Source: JALYUA01 sp038239305
GTDB lineage: Bacteria > Acidobacteriota > Thermoanaerobaculia > UBA5066 > Gp7-AA6
DNA: 30,779 nucleotides
Direction of reading: 5' to 3'
Assembly: GCA_038239305.1 (NCBI GenBank)
Contig: JBBSEW010000047.1
Location: 1 to 30,779, forward strand
Below are positions 14,662-22,773 of the stretch, piece by piece. Every line of letters begins with the position of its first letter. The first letter of the stretch is position 1. The notes under the pieces are model-generated. The model saw only the letters and a program-made list of their open reading frames with translations, searched no databases and was not told the origin of the DNA. Both the position numbers and the translations under genes were made by a program.

Positions 14662-16752
14662 ATGTCGGTCGTGACGGGCCTTGCTCCGGGACTGTGCAGC
14701 CATTGCCGGCTTCCGCTACCGGCGCGTCCCTATCGCGAAAGCGTCGGCGAAACGGAGCTCGAATTCTGCTGTTTCGGGTGCCTCACGATATTCCGCATCC
14801 TCGGGTCATCCGGCGAGAGCGGCCGCGCATCCTGGTTCCTCGCGAAATTGGGCCTCGCGGCAATTCTTTCCGGAAACGTCATGACGTTCCAGAGCCTGCT
14901 CTACTTTGGCTCGCTCGAGTCCCTGGGCGTGGACGTTCTCCGAACCGCTTCCGCAATCATGCTGGCTCTTTCAATCGCCGTGTATCTTCTCCTCGGAGTC
15001 CCGATGCTTCGAGTCGCCCTGAGAGCGGCACGGCAAGGACGGATCGTTCTGGAGACTCTCATCGCGATCGGCGCGTTCGCGGCGATTGCCTCCTCGGCGG
15101 TGGAGACGATTCGCGGGGGCCACCGGCTCTACTACGACTCCGGCACGATGGTGCTCGTCTTCGTGGTACTCGGGCAGTACCTCGATGCTCGCGCGCGCCA
15201 GAAGGCCGCTCAGACCCTGGAGGTGGGCATCCGGAGCTCGCGCCCCAAGGCCCGCGTGTGGCGCGACGGCGGAGAGACACGCGTAGCACCGGCGGAAGTC
15301 GGACGCGGCGAGCACGTTCGGGTTCTGGCCGGGGAGGAAATAGCCGTCGACGGACGTGTGCTCGAAGGCGTCTCCGACGTCCACGCCCCCGCTCTGACGG
15401 GGGAGGCCGTGCCTCGGCTCGTCCGGCCGGGGGACATCGTTTATGCCGACTCGGTCGCGGTCGATGGAGCCCTGACGATCGAGGCGTCAGGCGAATGGGA
15501 GTCCCTCGCGGAGCGGATCGAGCGATGGACCGCCGAAGCTCGGACGAGGCGAGCCCGGATCGAGATCGCGGCCGACGAGTTCGTCGCTCGATTCATTCCC
15601 GCCGTAGCGATCGTGGCGATTGCGAGCGTGCTCGGCTGGGGCATCCTCCGGGAGCAGTGGGAGCGTGGCTGGCTCGCCGCGCTTTCGGTTCTGGTCGTGG
15701 CATGTCCCTGCGCCCTCGGCATCGCCACCCCCATGGCGACAACGATCGCGCTCGCGCGCGCCGCAGGACGGGGTACCCTCATCCGGAGCGGCGCGGTCAT
15801 CGAATCGCTGGCCCGGGTGCGAACCGTCGCGTTCGACAAGACGGGAACCATCACGCGCGGACAGCCTGAGGTGCGGAGGGTCGGGACGCGGGACGGGTCC
15901 CGGGTGACGGAACACGAGATGCTCGGCCTATCGGCTGCCGTCGAGGTGAGCGTCGATCACCCTTTCGCCCGGGCCATCGTCGCGGAGGCGCGAGCGAGGC
16001 AGATCGAGTTTTCCGCTGCCCGAGAAACACGTTCCATTCCAGGCGGCGGCGCGGAAGGCCGGGTCGACGAGCTCCGCCTGCTTCTGGGGAGCCCGGCCCT
16101 GATGGAGCGGGAAGGCGTGTCGTTCGCGGGCATGCTTCCCGAGGGACATGAGGAAGAGAGCGTCGTTGCCGTTGCGGTCGACGGACATCCTGTGGGGGAA
16201 ATATTTCTCTGGGATCCCCCGAGACAGGAGGCGAGCGAGACGATCCTCAGGCTCGGATCGATGGACATGACCCCGCTCGTTCTGTCCGGCGATCGCGCGG
16301 AGGTCGTCCGGAACATAGCGCGGGTGGTGGGGATCGCAGACGCGCGCGGCGCCCTGGCACCCGGCGACAAGGCTCGGTTGCTCTCCGAGTCGCGACAGAA
16401 ACAATCCCTGGTCGCCATGGTCGGTGACGGGGTCAACGATGCGCCGGCTCTGGCGGCGGCCGACGTGGGCATCGCCTTCGGATCAGCGGCCAGCCTGGCC
16501 AGGCAGACCGCCGATGCGATCGTTCTGGCCGATGATCTGCGCGAGGTACCGAGACTTTTCGCGCTGGCCCGAAAGACGATGCGGATCGTTCGCCAGAACC
16601 TCGCCTGGGCTTTCGCCTACAACGCGATCGGTATTCTTCTCGCCGCCTTCGGCTTCCTGCGGCCCGTGGTCGCCGCGGCTGCGATGGTGGCTTCCAGTCT
16701 CTTCGTACTGGGAAATTCCCTGCGGCTTCAGAAACACGAGGGCGATTTCTAG
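14662..16752 (+). CDS. ccoI: Copper-transporting P1B-type ATPase, CcoI/FixI-like
   Basis: A 696-residue membrane pump. N-terminal C12SHC15 and C36CFGC40 motifs are typical of CcoI/FixI proteins and replace a standard HMA domain, which is not visible. About eight membrane helices follow. The core motifs are LTGEAVP (actuator), AC348PC350ALGIATP (ion-binding CPC), FDKTGT (phosphorylated D392), the HP motif in VSVDHPFARAI, and GDGVNDAPAL. The last helices carry AFAYNAIG and SSLFVLGNSLRL, the copper signature of this subfamily. CcoI exports Cu for assembly of the CuB site of cbb3 oxidase, which fits the oxidase genes at 21-24 kb. Its stop overlaps the convergent gene's stop by a few bases. The ribosome site is weak. 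Confidence 0.85.
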   Translation: MSVVTGLAPGLCSHCRLPLPARPYRESVGETELEFCCFGCLTIFRILGSSGESGRASWFLAKLGLAAILSGNVMTFQSLLYFGSLESLGVDVLRTASAIMLALSIAVYLLLGVPMLRVALRAARQGRIVLETLIAIGAFAAIASSAVETIRGGHRLYYDSGTMVLVFVVLGQYLDARARQKAAQTLEVGIRSSRPKARVWRDGGETRVAPAEVGRGEHVRVLAGEEIAVDGRVLEGVSDVHAPALTGEAVPRLVRPGDIVYADSVAVDGALTIEASGEWESLAERIERWTAEARTRRARIEIAADEFVARFIPAVAIVAIASVLGWGILREQWERGWLAALSVLVVACPCALGIATPMATTIALARAAGRGTLIRSGAVIESLARVRTVAFDKTGTITRGQPEVRRVGTRDGSRVTEHEMLGLSAAVEVSVDHPFARAIVAEARARQIEFSAARETRSIPGGGAEGRVDELRLLLGSPALMEREGVSFAGMLPEGHEEESVVAVAVDGHPVGEIFLWDPPRQEASETILRLGSMDMTPLVLSGDRAEVVRNIARVVGIADARGALAPGDKARLLSESRQKQSLVAMVGDGVNDAPALAAADVGIAFGSAASLARQTADAIVLADDLREVPRLFALARKTMRIVRQNLAWAFAYNAIGILLAAFGFLRPVVAAAAMVASSLFVLGNSLRLQKHEGDF

Positions 16753-16982
16753 CTTCTCATCCGGTTGGTCGCCTCCGGGGGAAGCTTGCCGGTCGCAAGG
16801 ACGAGATGCCCGACGAGCGCACCCAGAAGGATGAGCCCCGTCAAAACTTCCATGGCACGCGATACGGGCGCCGGGATACTTGCCCAGAGGCCGAGCGAGT
16901 CGAGAAGCACGTAAAGCGCGGCGAACCCGAAGATCGCGAGAAAGCCTCCGAATATGAAACGAGCCGGGAGCAAAGCTTTCAT
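16749..16982 (-). CDS. Small two-helix membrane protein
   Basis: The 77-residue product has two predicted membrane helices (about residues 8-27 and 44-63) and a short charged C-terminus. The start at 16982 has a good ribosome site (AGGTGGAGG, 7 bases ahead). It is convergent with the P-type ATPase, overlapping its stop codon, and lies just downstream of the LysR gene on the same strand. I do not recognise a family. Its place among cbb3 assembly genes makes an oxidase-related role conceivable. Confidence 0.65.
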   Translation of the reverse strand: MKALLPARFIFGGFLAIFGFAALYVLLDSLGLWASIPAPVSRAMEVLTGLILLGALVGHLVLATGKLPPEATNRMRS

Positions 16983-17003
16983 GGTCGGCCTCCACCTGGA
17001 AGT

Positions 17004-17921
17004 TTACGCGTTTGCGGTTTTCCTCACGGAACGGAGGCGTCTCTGTCGAGCGATCACGCGAACGACCTCGAGAAATGACGACAGCGTTCTCGAAGAATCG
17101 TTGCGACGGAACGCAATCCCGATGTCGACGGAGGGACCGCCACGCAGGGGCCGGAAAACGACCCCCTCGACACCGACCTTGCTCAACGCGCCGGGAAGGA
17201 TCGCGACTCCGAGCCCCGCTGCAACAAACCCGAGGACGGTGATCAGATGACCGGCCTCGTGTGCCACGTGCGGGTTGAAACCACTTTTCAGGCAGGTGCC
17301 GGTCACGAGATCGCAGAACGCCGACCCGAGGTCGGGGGCCAACCGGACGAAGGGTTCCTCTCGGAGGTGCGCGAGGTCAACCTGGCCCGTGCGGGCGAGT
17401 GGGTGTTCGGCGGGAAGGGCGACGACGAGTGGCTCCGATCCGATGGCTTCGACGACGAGGTCGCGATGGGATATCGGGAGCAAAGGAAATCCGACCTGGA
17501 TGCGCCCGTCCGCCAGGGCTTCAATCTGTTCGGCCGTGTAGAGGTTGTGAAGATCGAGGGAAACATCCGGATGCTGCGAGAGGAACATGGAAAGAACCCC
17601 TCTCAACACCCCATTCTCCGGCGCGGGCCCGAAGCCCACCGAGAGACGGCCGATCTCGCCGCGGCCTGCCTTCTGTGCCACGGACACGGCGCGTTCCGCC
17701 TCACTGAGAACGTGGCGGGCCTCGTCCAGGAAAAGACGGCCGGCGTCCGTCAACGAGACGAAGTGACGCGTGCGGTGAAACAGCTCCACACCGAGATCGC
17801 GTTCCAGATCTCGAATCTGGTGGGAGAGGGGAGGCTGGGAAATATGGAGCTTTTCCGCGGCGCGACCGAAATGCAACTCCTCGGCGACCGCGACGAAATA
17901 CCGGAGATGGCGCAGGTCCAT
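17004..17921 (-). CDS. LysR-family transcriptional regulator
   Basis: The 305 residues are normal for the family. The N-terminal helix-turn-helix is textbook (MDLRHLRYFVAVAEELHFGRAAEKLHISQPPLSHQIRDLERDLGVELFHR, about residues 1-50). The substrate-binding domain follows (GRLSVGFGPAPENGVLRGVL, LVVALPAEHPLA, LGFVAAGLGVAILPGAL). It is divergent from the cupredoxin/cytochrome cluster, so it is a natural candidate regulator of that cluster and of itself, with a small-molecule ligand that cannot be predicted. Confidence 0.9.
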   Translation of the reverse strand: MDLRHLRYFVAVAEELHFGRAAEKLHISQPPLSHQIRDLERDLGVELFHRTRHFVSLTDAGRLFLDEARHVLSEAERAVSVAQKAGRGEIGRLSVGFGPAPENGVLRGVLSMFLSQHPDVSLDLHNLYTAEQIEALADGRIQVGFPLLPISHRDLVVEAIGSEPLVVALPAEHPLARTGQVDLAHLREEPFVRLAPDLGSAFCDLVTGTCLKSGFNPHVAHEAGHLITVLGFVAAGLGVAILPGALSKVGVEGVVFRPLRGGPSVDIGIAFRRNDSSRTLSSFLEVVRVIARQRRLRSVRKTANA

Positions 17922-18207
17922 ATTGTCGGGTGATTCTCACATAAAGAGTACATTAAAGCCCTCAGACCTCATTTTTCAGGGGATTTCGTCTTTCTCATAC
18001 CCGCCACGTCTCACCGAGAGACGAAAGCGGTATTAGACGCATCCCGCTTTCCTTCTTAGGATGACCCGCATTCGACCCGTTACCGATGCGCACCCCCGGA
18101 AGGAGCAATTCGTCAGGAGCATGGCCCGCCATATACCTTCCGATTTCGCTTCTCCGGCTTCCGCCGACACCGAAACCAAATCCCGAACCGGAACCCCAGG
18201 AGGCTGC
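17922..18207. promoter_or_regulatory. Divergent control region between the LysR gene and the cytochrome cluster
   Basis: This 286-bp region is more AT-rich than its surroundings (17935-17990). It must hold the LysR operator and promoters for both directions. A 7-bp inverted pair TTCGTCT/AGACGAA (about 17985-18025) encloses GTCTC/GAGAC. Either could be a regulator site or a leader hairpin. No -35/-10 pair is good enough to assign. The end of the region carries AGGAGG at 18198-18203. Confidence 0.4.
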
Positions 18208-18939
18208 TTGATCAATGTTCCTCGCCTCGCGATCCTCGCCGGAATCGTTGCCTCGATCTCGCTTCCGGTACTCGCGGCGCCATACGAGGTCGTCACGGTT
18301 TCCAACGGCGGCACGATCCAGGGTGTCGTTAAGCTCGATGGACAGGCGCCCACGATCCCTCCGATCAAGACGACCAAAAATCAGGACTACTGCGGCGCTT
18401 CGATACCGAATCCCCTGTACGAGCTGGGCAAGGACGGGGGTCTTCAGAACGTGGAGGTTTTCCTCAAGGGAGTTACCAAGGGGAAGGCGAATCCCGCCGG
18501 AGTGATCGCTCTGACGAACAGCCACTGCATGTTCACGCCCCGGGTTCAGGGGTCGAGCGTCGGTCAGCAGATCAAGATCGCTTCCGACGATCCGATCCTC
18601 CACAACACTCATCCCCAGAACAATGAGACCAACGCGACGATCTACAACATCGCGCTTCCTTACAAGGGCTTCTCGGTGACGAAACCCCTTCCCTCAACGC
18701 CCGAACTCATCCGCGTCAAGTGCGACGCACACGAATGGATGAAGGCCTGGATCTGGGAATTCGACCATCCCTACTACGCCACGACGGACGCTGCGGGGCA
18801 TTTCGAAATCAAGGATGTTCCGCCGGGAACCTACTCGATCGTCGCCTGGCACGAAGTGCTGGGTCAAAAAGACGCCAGCGCCGTCGTCACGACCGGTAAG
18901 CCGTCAACGGTGGATTTCAGCTTCGCGCCGAAGAAGTAG
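18208..18939 (+). CDS. Secreted cupredoxin-like protein with carboxypeptidase-regulatory-like fold
   Basis: The start is taken as TTG at 18208 because AGGAGG lies at 18198-18203 and the peptide then begins with a clean signal sequence (INVPRLAILAGIVASISLPVLA). The frame is open upstream to an ATG at 18061, but that extension is polar and unlikely. Of 243 residues, the middle holds H132-N-T-H135 and later C172-D-A-H175-E-W-M178. His...Cys-x2-His-x2-Met is the ligand set of type-1 blue copper proteins. A C-terminal beta-sandwich (AAGHFEIKDVPPGTYSIVAWHEVLG) resembles carboxypeptidase-regulatory-like domains. It probably carries electrons or copper in the periplasm for the respiratory genes that follow. 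Confidence 0.7.
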   Translation: MINVPRLAILAGIVASISLPVLAAPYEVVTVSNGGTIQGVVKLDGQAPTIPPIKTTKNQDYCGASIPNPLYELGKDGGLQNVEVFLKGVTKGKANPAGVIALTNSHCMFTPRVQGSSVGQQIKIASDDPILHNTHPQNNETNATIYNIALPYKGFSVTKPLPSTPELIRVKCDAHEWMKAWIWEFDHPYYATTDAAGHFEIKDVPPGTYSIVAWHEVLGQKDASAVVTTGKPSTVDFSFAPKK

Positions 18940-18990
18940 CCGAGGGCAAGTACGACCCGGGTCGGGCCGAAGCCAAACAGGAGGTTCTCG

Positions 18991-20292
18991 ATGACACGGA
19001 GAGCCAGGATCATTCTCGCCGCGGCAGCCGTATTGACGACGACCATGGTCCTGGCACCCGATCCGGCCGGCGCCATCCCCGCTTTTGCGCGAAAGTACGG
19101 CCTGAGATGTACGTCATGCCACGAGGCGTGGCCCAAGCTCAATGACTTCGGGCGAGCATTTCGAGACAACGGCTATCAGATGCTGCTCGGCAAGGACGAC
19201 ACGGTTACGGCGAGTCCCGGCTACTGGCCCGTGTCGGTCCGGCTCACGCCTCATTACGAGTACGACTCGATTTCCAACCAGTTCACGGACCAGGGCTCGA
19301 AGACGCTCGGAACGGGCGGAGTCGCGGCGGTAGGAATGGACCTGTTGACGGCAGGAACGGTCGTCAACAACGTCTCCTTTCTCGTCGTTCCGACGGGATT
19401 TGCGCCGGACGGAGCTGTGTCTCTCGAATCCGCGTGGGTCCGCCTCGACAACCTCTTCGGATCGTCCTGGGCCAATATCAAAGTTGGCAAGCACGAGGTG
19501 GATCTTCCCGCGTCGGCTCACCGGCCGTGGAACCTGTCGAGCACCGGATACCTGATTTACGGCTTTCACGCTTCGGGTTCCGGTTCCTCGTACGACATGG
19601 GAACGAATCAACGCGGGATCGAATACATGGGCCATGACCGAGGAAGCCTGAACCGAATCTCGGTTTCCGTCTTCGACGTCCAGGATTCGCCGGGCAGCCG
19701 TCACCTCTTCGATACTCCCGGTATCTATCTGCACGCCACCCACGAATGGCTCTTCGAAGACGCGCCGATTTCGGAAGCGAAGGTGGGAGTCTTCGGGTCC
19801 TACACAACCTGGCCGACGACCTTTTTCACGAGCGGTGGGAGCCCGATTCCCGGTACCGGAGGGAATCTGGAGCCTTCGAGCAAGTACGGATTGGAAGGTC
19901 AGCTGTGGTTCGGACCACCCGCCACACCCGTACACGCGACGATCGTCTTTGCACACGGTCAAGACAGCAAAGCGCTGATACCCGATGCGACTCGAAATGG
20001 CACGTTCAACGGAGGGTTTCTCGAGGTCGGTTACTCCGTGAACCTGAAGACTCTGATTTTCGGGCGCTACGACATCTGCAAGAACTCGCGCCAGGGAGTC
20101 GTGGAGGCAGCGCAGAATCTGAACGACCAGGATGGCCCGACGATCGGAGTCCGGCGTACCTTCAGCTTCACGAATCGATCCGAGTATGCCCTGCACGTCG
20201 AGTATTCGAGCGTTCGCACCAGGGGAGCCGGCGCCAACGGACTGGACACGCGGGCGAACACCTACTTCGCCGGCATCGACTTCGCCTACTGA
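18991..20292 (+). CDS. Cyc2-like fused monohaem cytochrome-porin
   Basis: The ATG at 18991 follows a perfect AGGAGG. The 433-residue product has a signal peptide (about residues 1-28, ending PAGA), then a short cytochrome segment IPAFARKYGLRC40TSC43H44EAWPKLNDFGRAFRDNGYQM with one haem motif. The remaining 360 residues alternate like the strands of an outer-membrane beta-barrel and end in FAGIDFAY, an aromatic C-terminus typical of barrel proteins. Length and layout match the Cyc2 class of outer-membrane cytochrome-porins, some of which oxidise extracellular Fe(II). Whether the substrate here is iron is not shown. It would hand electrons to the periplasmic cytochromes encoded next door. Confidence 0.7.
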   Translation: MTRRARIILAAAAVLTTTMVLAPDPAGAIPAFARKYGLRCTSCHEAWPKLNDFGRAFRDNGYQMLLGKDDTVTASPGYWPVSVRLTPHYEYDSISNQFTDQGSKTLGTGGVAAVGMDLLTAGTVVNNVSFLVVPTGFAPDGAVSLESAWVRLDNLFGSSWANIKVGKHEVDLPASAHRPWNLSSTGYLIYGFHASGSGSSYDMGTNQRGIEYMGHDRGSLNRISVSVFDVQDSPGSRHLFDTPGIYLHATHEWLFEDAPISEAKVGVFGSYTTWPTTFFTSGGSPIPGTGGNLEPSSKYGLEGQLWFGPPATPVHATIVFAHGQDSKALIPDATRNGTFNGGFLEVGYSVNLKTLIFGRYDICKNSRQGVVEAAQNLNDQDGPTIGVRRTFSFTNRSEYALHVEYSSVRTRGAGANGLDTRANTYFAGIDFAY

Positions 20293-20303
20293 CGGAGGGC
20301 ACC

Positions 20304-21122
20304 ATGAAGAAAGCCATTCCGATCCTTTTCGCTCTATTCCTCATCGGGCCGGCGCTTCCGAGCGGCGCCCAAGAATCGGCGCCGAAACCGGCGCCGCCTC
20401 CCGACGCAGCCGCCACGCCGGCGCCGGCGCCCCCCATGTCCGCGTCGGCAGTCCGAGGGAAAGTCGTTTACGAACGTTTCTGCACCTCCTGCCACGGTGA
20501 CCTCGGTAACGGCGCCGGCGAATTCGCCGAACACATCGCCGTCAAACCACGGGACTACAGGCAGGGAACGTTTAAGTGGCGATCGACGCCGTCGGGGGCG
20601 CTCCCGCTCGATTCGGATCTCGAAAAGACGATCCGCGACGGGATTTACGGCACGTACATGCCCAGCTGGTTCGCGATCGGAAAACGCAATCGCGCCGACG
20701 TCATTTCCTATATCAAGACGTTCTCCGCCCGCTGGACCACGGAATCGGCTCCTGCCCCGATCACGATTCCGCCCGAACCGGAATACACGGAGTCGTCCGT
20801 GTCTCGCGGCCGTGCAATATACGAAAAGAACAACTGCGCTCAGTGCCACGGCTCCGGCGCGCTCGGGGATGGACCTTCGGCACATGATCTCAAGGACGAT
20901 TGGGGCAACGCCATCGTGCCTTATGACTTGACCCAGGGTCACATCAAATGCGGGAATACCGGCGAGGACATCTACCGCGTGTTCATCACAGGACTAAACG
21001 GAACGCCGATGCCTTCTTTCACGGACTCCATCTCCTCGGACGAGGCCTGGGCACTCGTCCACTACATTCAGAGCCTGTCGCCTCTTTATCCGAAACACGT
21101 CACGACCGCCGCCAAGCGCTGA
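20304..21122 (+). CDS. Periplasmic diheme cytochrome c
   Basis: The ATG at 20304 lies behind GGAGGG, 11 bp after the cytochrome-porin gene. The 272-residue product has a signal peptide (about residues 1-22), a Pro/Ala linker, then two cytochrome c domains with C60TSCHG and C178AQCHG. Possible axial Met residues lie in GTYMPSWF and NGTPMPSF. Over its full length it resembles the C-terminal half of the CcoO fusion encoded at 22774 (shared TPSGALP, KTFS, GDGPSA and GLNGTPMPSF), so the two are paralogues. It likely relays electrons to the oxidase, in the position CcoP would take. Confidence 0.85.
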   Translation: MKKAIPILFALFLIGPALPSGAQESAPKPAPPPDAAATPAPAPPMSASAVRGKVVYERFCTSCHGDLGNGAGEFAEHIAVKPRDYRQGTFKWRSTPSGALPLDSDLEKTIRDGIYGTYMPSWFAIGKRNRADVISYIKTFSARWTTESAPAPITIPPEPEYTESSVSRGRAIYEKNNCAQCHGSGALGDGPSAHDLKDDWGNAIVPYDLTQGHIKCGNTGEDIYRVFITGLNGTPMPSFTDSISSDEAWALVHYIQSLSPLYPKHVTTAAKR

Positions 21123-21166
21123 GCGCTGTCGCAGCGTCGGACGAGATCCGATTTTCCGGAGGAGCC

Positions 21167-21331
21167 GTGGCGGACGAGGAGCGAATCGACTCATCTGACA
21201 TCAGTCATTACGATTCGTCCGGCATCGATGAGCGCCATGGCGTCATCCCGGGATGGCTCGTCGTCGTCTATGTCGCTCTGGCAATCTGGATGGTGTATTA
21301 CCTCGTCCAGTTTTGGACCGATAAAGGGTGA
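21167..21331 (+). CDS. Stand-alone CcoP-type membrane anchor (54 residues)
   Basis: The start GTG at 21167 follows GGAGGAGCC, a strong site. The peptide MADEERIDSSDISHYDSSGIDER is followed by one membrane helix (PGWLVVVYVALAIWMVYYLVQFW). The motif of an acidic/Gly segment, then P-x-W and a helix, resembles the N-terminal FixP_N part of CcoP, here without its haem domains. A CcoQ-like subunit is the alternative. It lies between the diheme cytochrome and ccoN, which supports a subunit role in the cbb3 complex. Confidence 0.65.
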   Translation: MADEERIDSSDISHYDSSGIDERHGVIPGWLVVVYVALAIWMVYYLVQFWTDKG

Positions 21332-21335
21332 GGGC

Positions 21336-22751
21336 GTGAGTGCATCCGTTACTCCGGACCGGGACGATCTCGTCGATCGCGAAACGGTACTCCGCTTTCT
21401 CCTGTCGGCGGCGTTTTGGCTGGTCTTCGCGCCGACAATCGGCGTGATCCTCGCGATCAAATTCAACTACTACGACTTTCTCGGTAACATCGACTGGTTG
21501 ACGTGGGGCCGCCTCCGACCGGTCCACGTGATGGGCGTCGTGTTCGGGGCGTTTTCGACCGCGATCATCGGGCTCACGTATTACATGGTGCCTCGCCTGT
21601 GCGGCGTGCGCATGTACAAAGAGAATTGGAGTCGGGCGATCCTGTGGATGTGGAACATCGGCCTCACGGTCGGGCTCGTCTCGCTGCCTCTGGGGCACAA
21701 TCTTGGCATCGAAGCGGGCGAGTTTCCATTCTGGGTCAACGTCGCGATCGAGATCGTCCTCATCATGATCGCGATTCAGGTCGTCATGACGATCGTCCGC
21801 CGCCAGGAACCGCGGATCTACGTGACTCTCTGGTACCTGACCGCCGCCTACGTGTGGACCGTCTTTAACTACGCTTTCGGCCATTTCATCCTGCCGTACT
21901 CGATGCCGGGCGTGAATAACGCCGCGATGCACGGCCTCTACATCCACTACGTCGTCGGGCTCTGGATCACTCCGGCCGGACTCGCCGTTATCTACTACTT
22001 TCTGCCGCTCGCCGCGAAACGCCCGCTGTACAGCCACAAACTCTCGCTTGTGGGCTTCTGGTCGCTCGCGTTCTTTTATCCGTTTGTCGGTACACATCAC
22101 TATATCTACAGCCCGATCCCCTACTGGACGCAAACGATCGCAATCGTCGCATCGATGATGCTGATAATTCCGGTCTGGACGGTTCTGCAGAATTTTTATG
22201 GAACGTTCGTCGGGAACTGGAATCGGTTCCAGGAGTCGTACACAGCCAAGTTTCTGATCATCGGCGCCTTGTTCTATTTGATCGGGTGTTTTCAGGGATC
22301 CACAGAGGCGCTTCGCGCGATGCAGCGGCTGACCCATTTCACCGATTTCGTCATCGCCCATTCGCATCTGACCGTGTTCGGGACGTTCATTCTCTGGGTC
22401 ACGGCGGGAATGTACTTCGTGATCCCTCGCCTGTCCGGACACGAGCTCTACTCGAAAACGCTGGCGCAGTGGCATTACTGGCTTACTGTCGCCGGCTTTT
22501 CGCTGATGGCATTGGTCTTGACCCTTCAAGGTTTGTTACAGGGCACGATGCTCGACGTCGGCGCAGATTTCGTCGAATCGATGGTCGTGATGAAGCCGTA
22601 CTGGTTCATCCGCACGATCGCCGGAGTCACCATGGACGTCGGTGCCCTCCTCGGTATGTGGAACTTTTACCTGACCGTGATGCGGGGACGCCGGATAGCG
22701 GCCCCGGATGCCTCCTCCCTCGGAGGGGCGGCGGAGCCGCAGTGGACCTAG
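21336..22751 (+). CDS. ccoN: cbb3-type cytochrome c oxidase subunit I (CcoN)
   Basis: The 471-residue start choice (GTG at 21336, 4 bp after the previous stop) removes an unsupported N-terminal extension. It is the catalytic haem-copper subunit. Low-spin haem ligand RPVH64; CuB ligands H204 (LYIHYVVGLW), H254 and H255 (VGTHHY); haem ligands H342 and H344 (AHSHLTVFG). Y248 lies six residues before H254, the spacing of the His-Tyr cross-link in CcoN. All active-site residues are present. Twelve hydrophobic segments are visible. It reduces O2 with high affinity and pumps protons, taking electrons from c-type haems of the next gene's product. Confidence 0.9.
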   Translation: MSASVTPDRDDLVDRETVLRFLLSAAFWLVFAPTIGVILAIKFNYYDFLGNIDWLTWGRLRPVHVMGVVFGAFSTAIIGLTYYMVPRLCGVRMYKENWSRAILWMWNIGLTVGLVSLPLGHNLGIEAGEFPFWVNVAIEIVLIMIAIQVVMTIVRRQEPRIYVTLWYLTAAYVWTVFNYAFGHFILPYSMPGVNNAAMHGLYIHYVVGLWITPAGLAVIYYFLPLAAKRPLYSHKLSLVGFWSLAFFYPFVGTHHYIYSPIPYWTQTIAIVASMMLIIPVWTVLQNFYGTFVGNWNRFQESYTAKFLIIGALFYLIGCFQGSTEALRAMQRLTHFTDFVIAHSHLTVFGTFILWVTAGMYFVIPRLSGHELYSKTLAQWHYWLTVAGFSLMALVLTLQGLLQGTMLDVGADFVESMVVMKPYWFIRTIAGVTMDVGALLGMWNFYLTVMRGRRIAAPDASSLGGAAEPQWT

Positions 22752-22773
22752 ACGAGACCAGGGTAACGGCACG

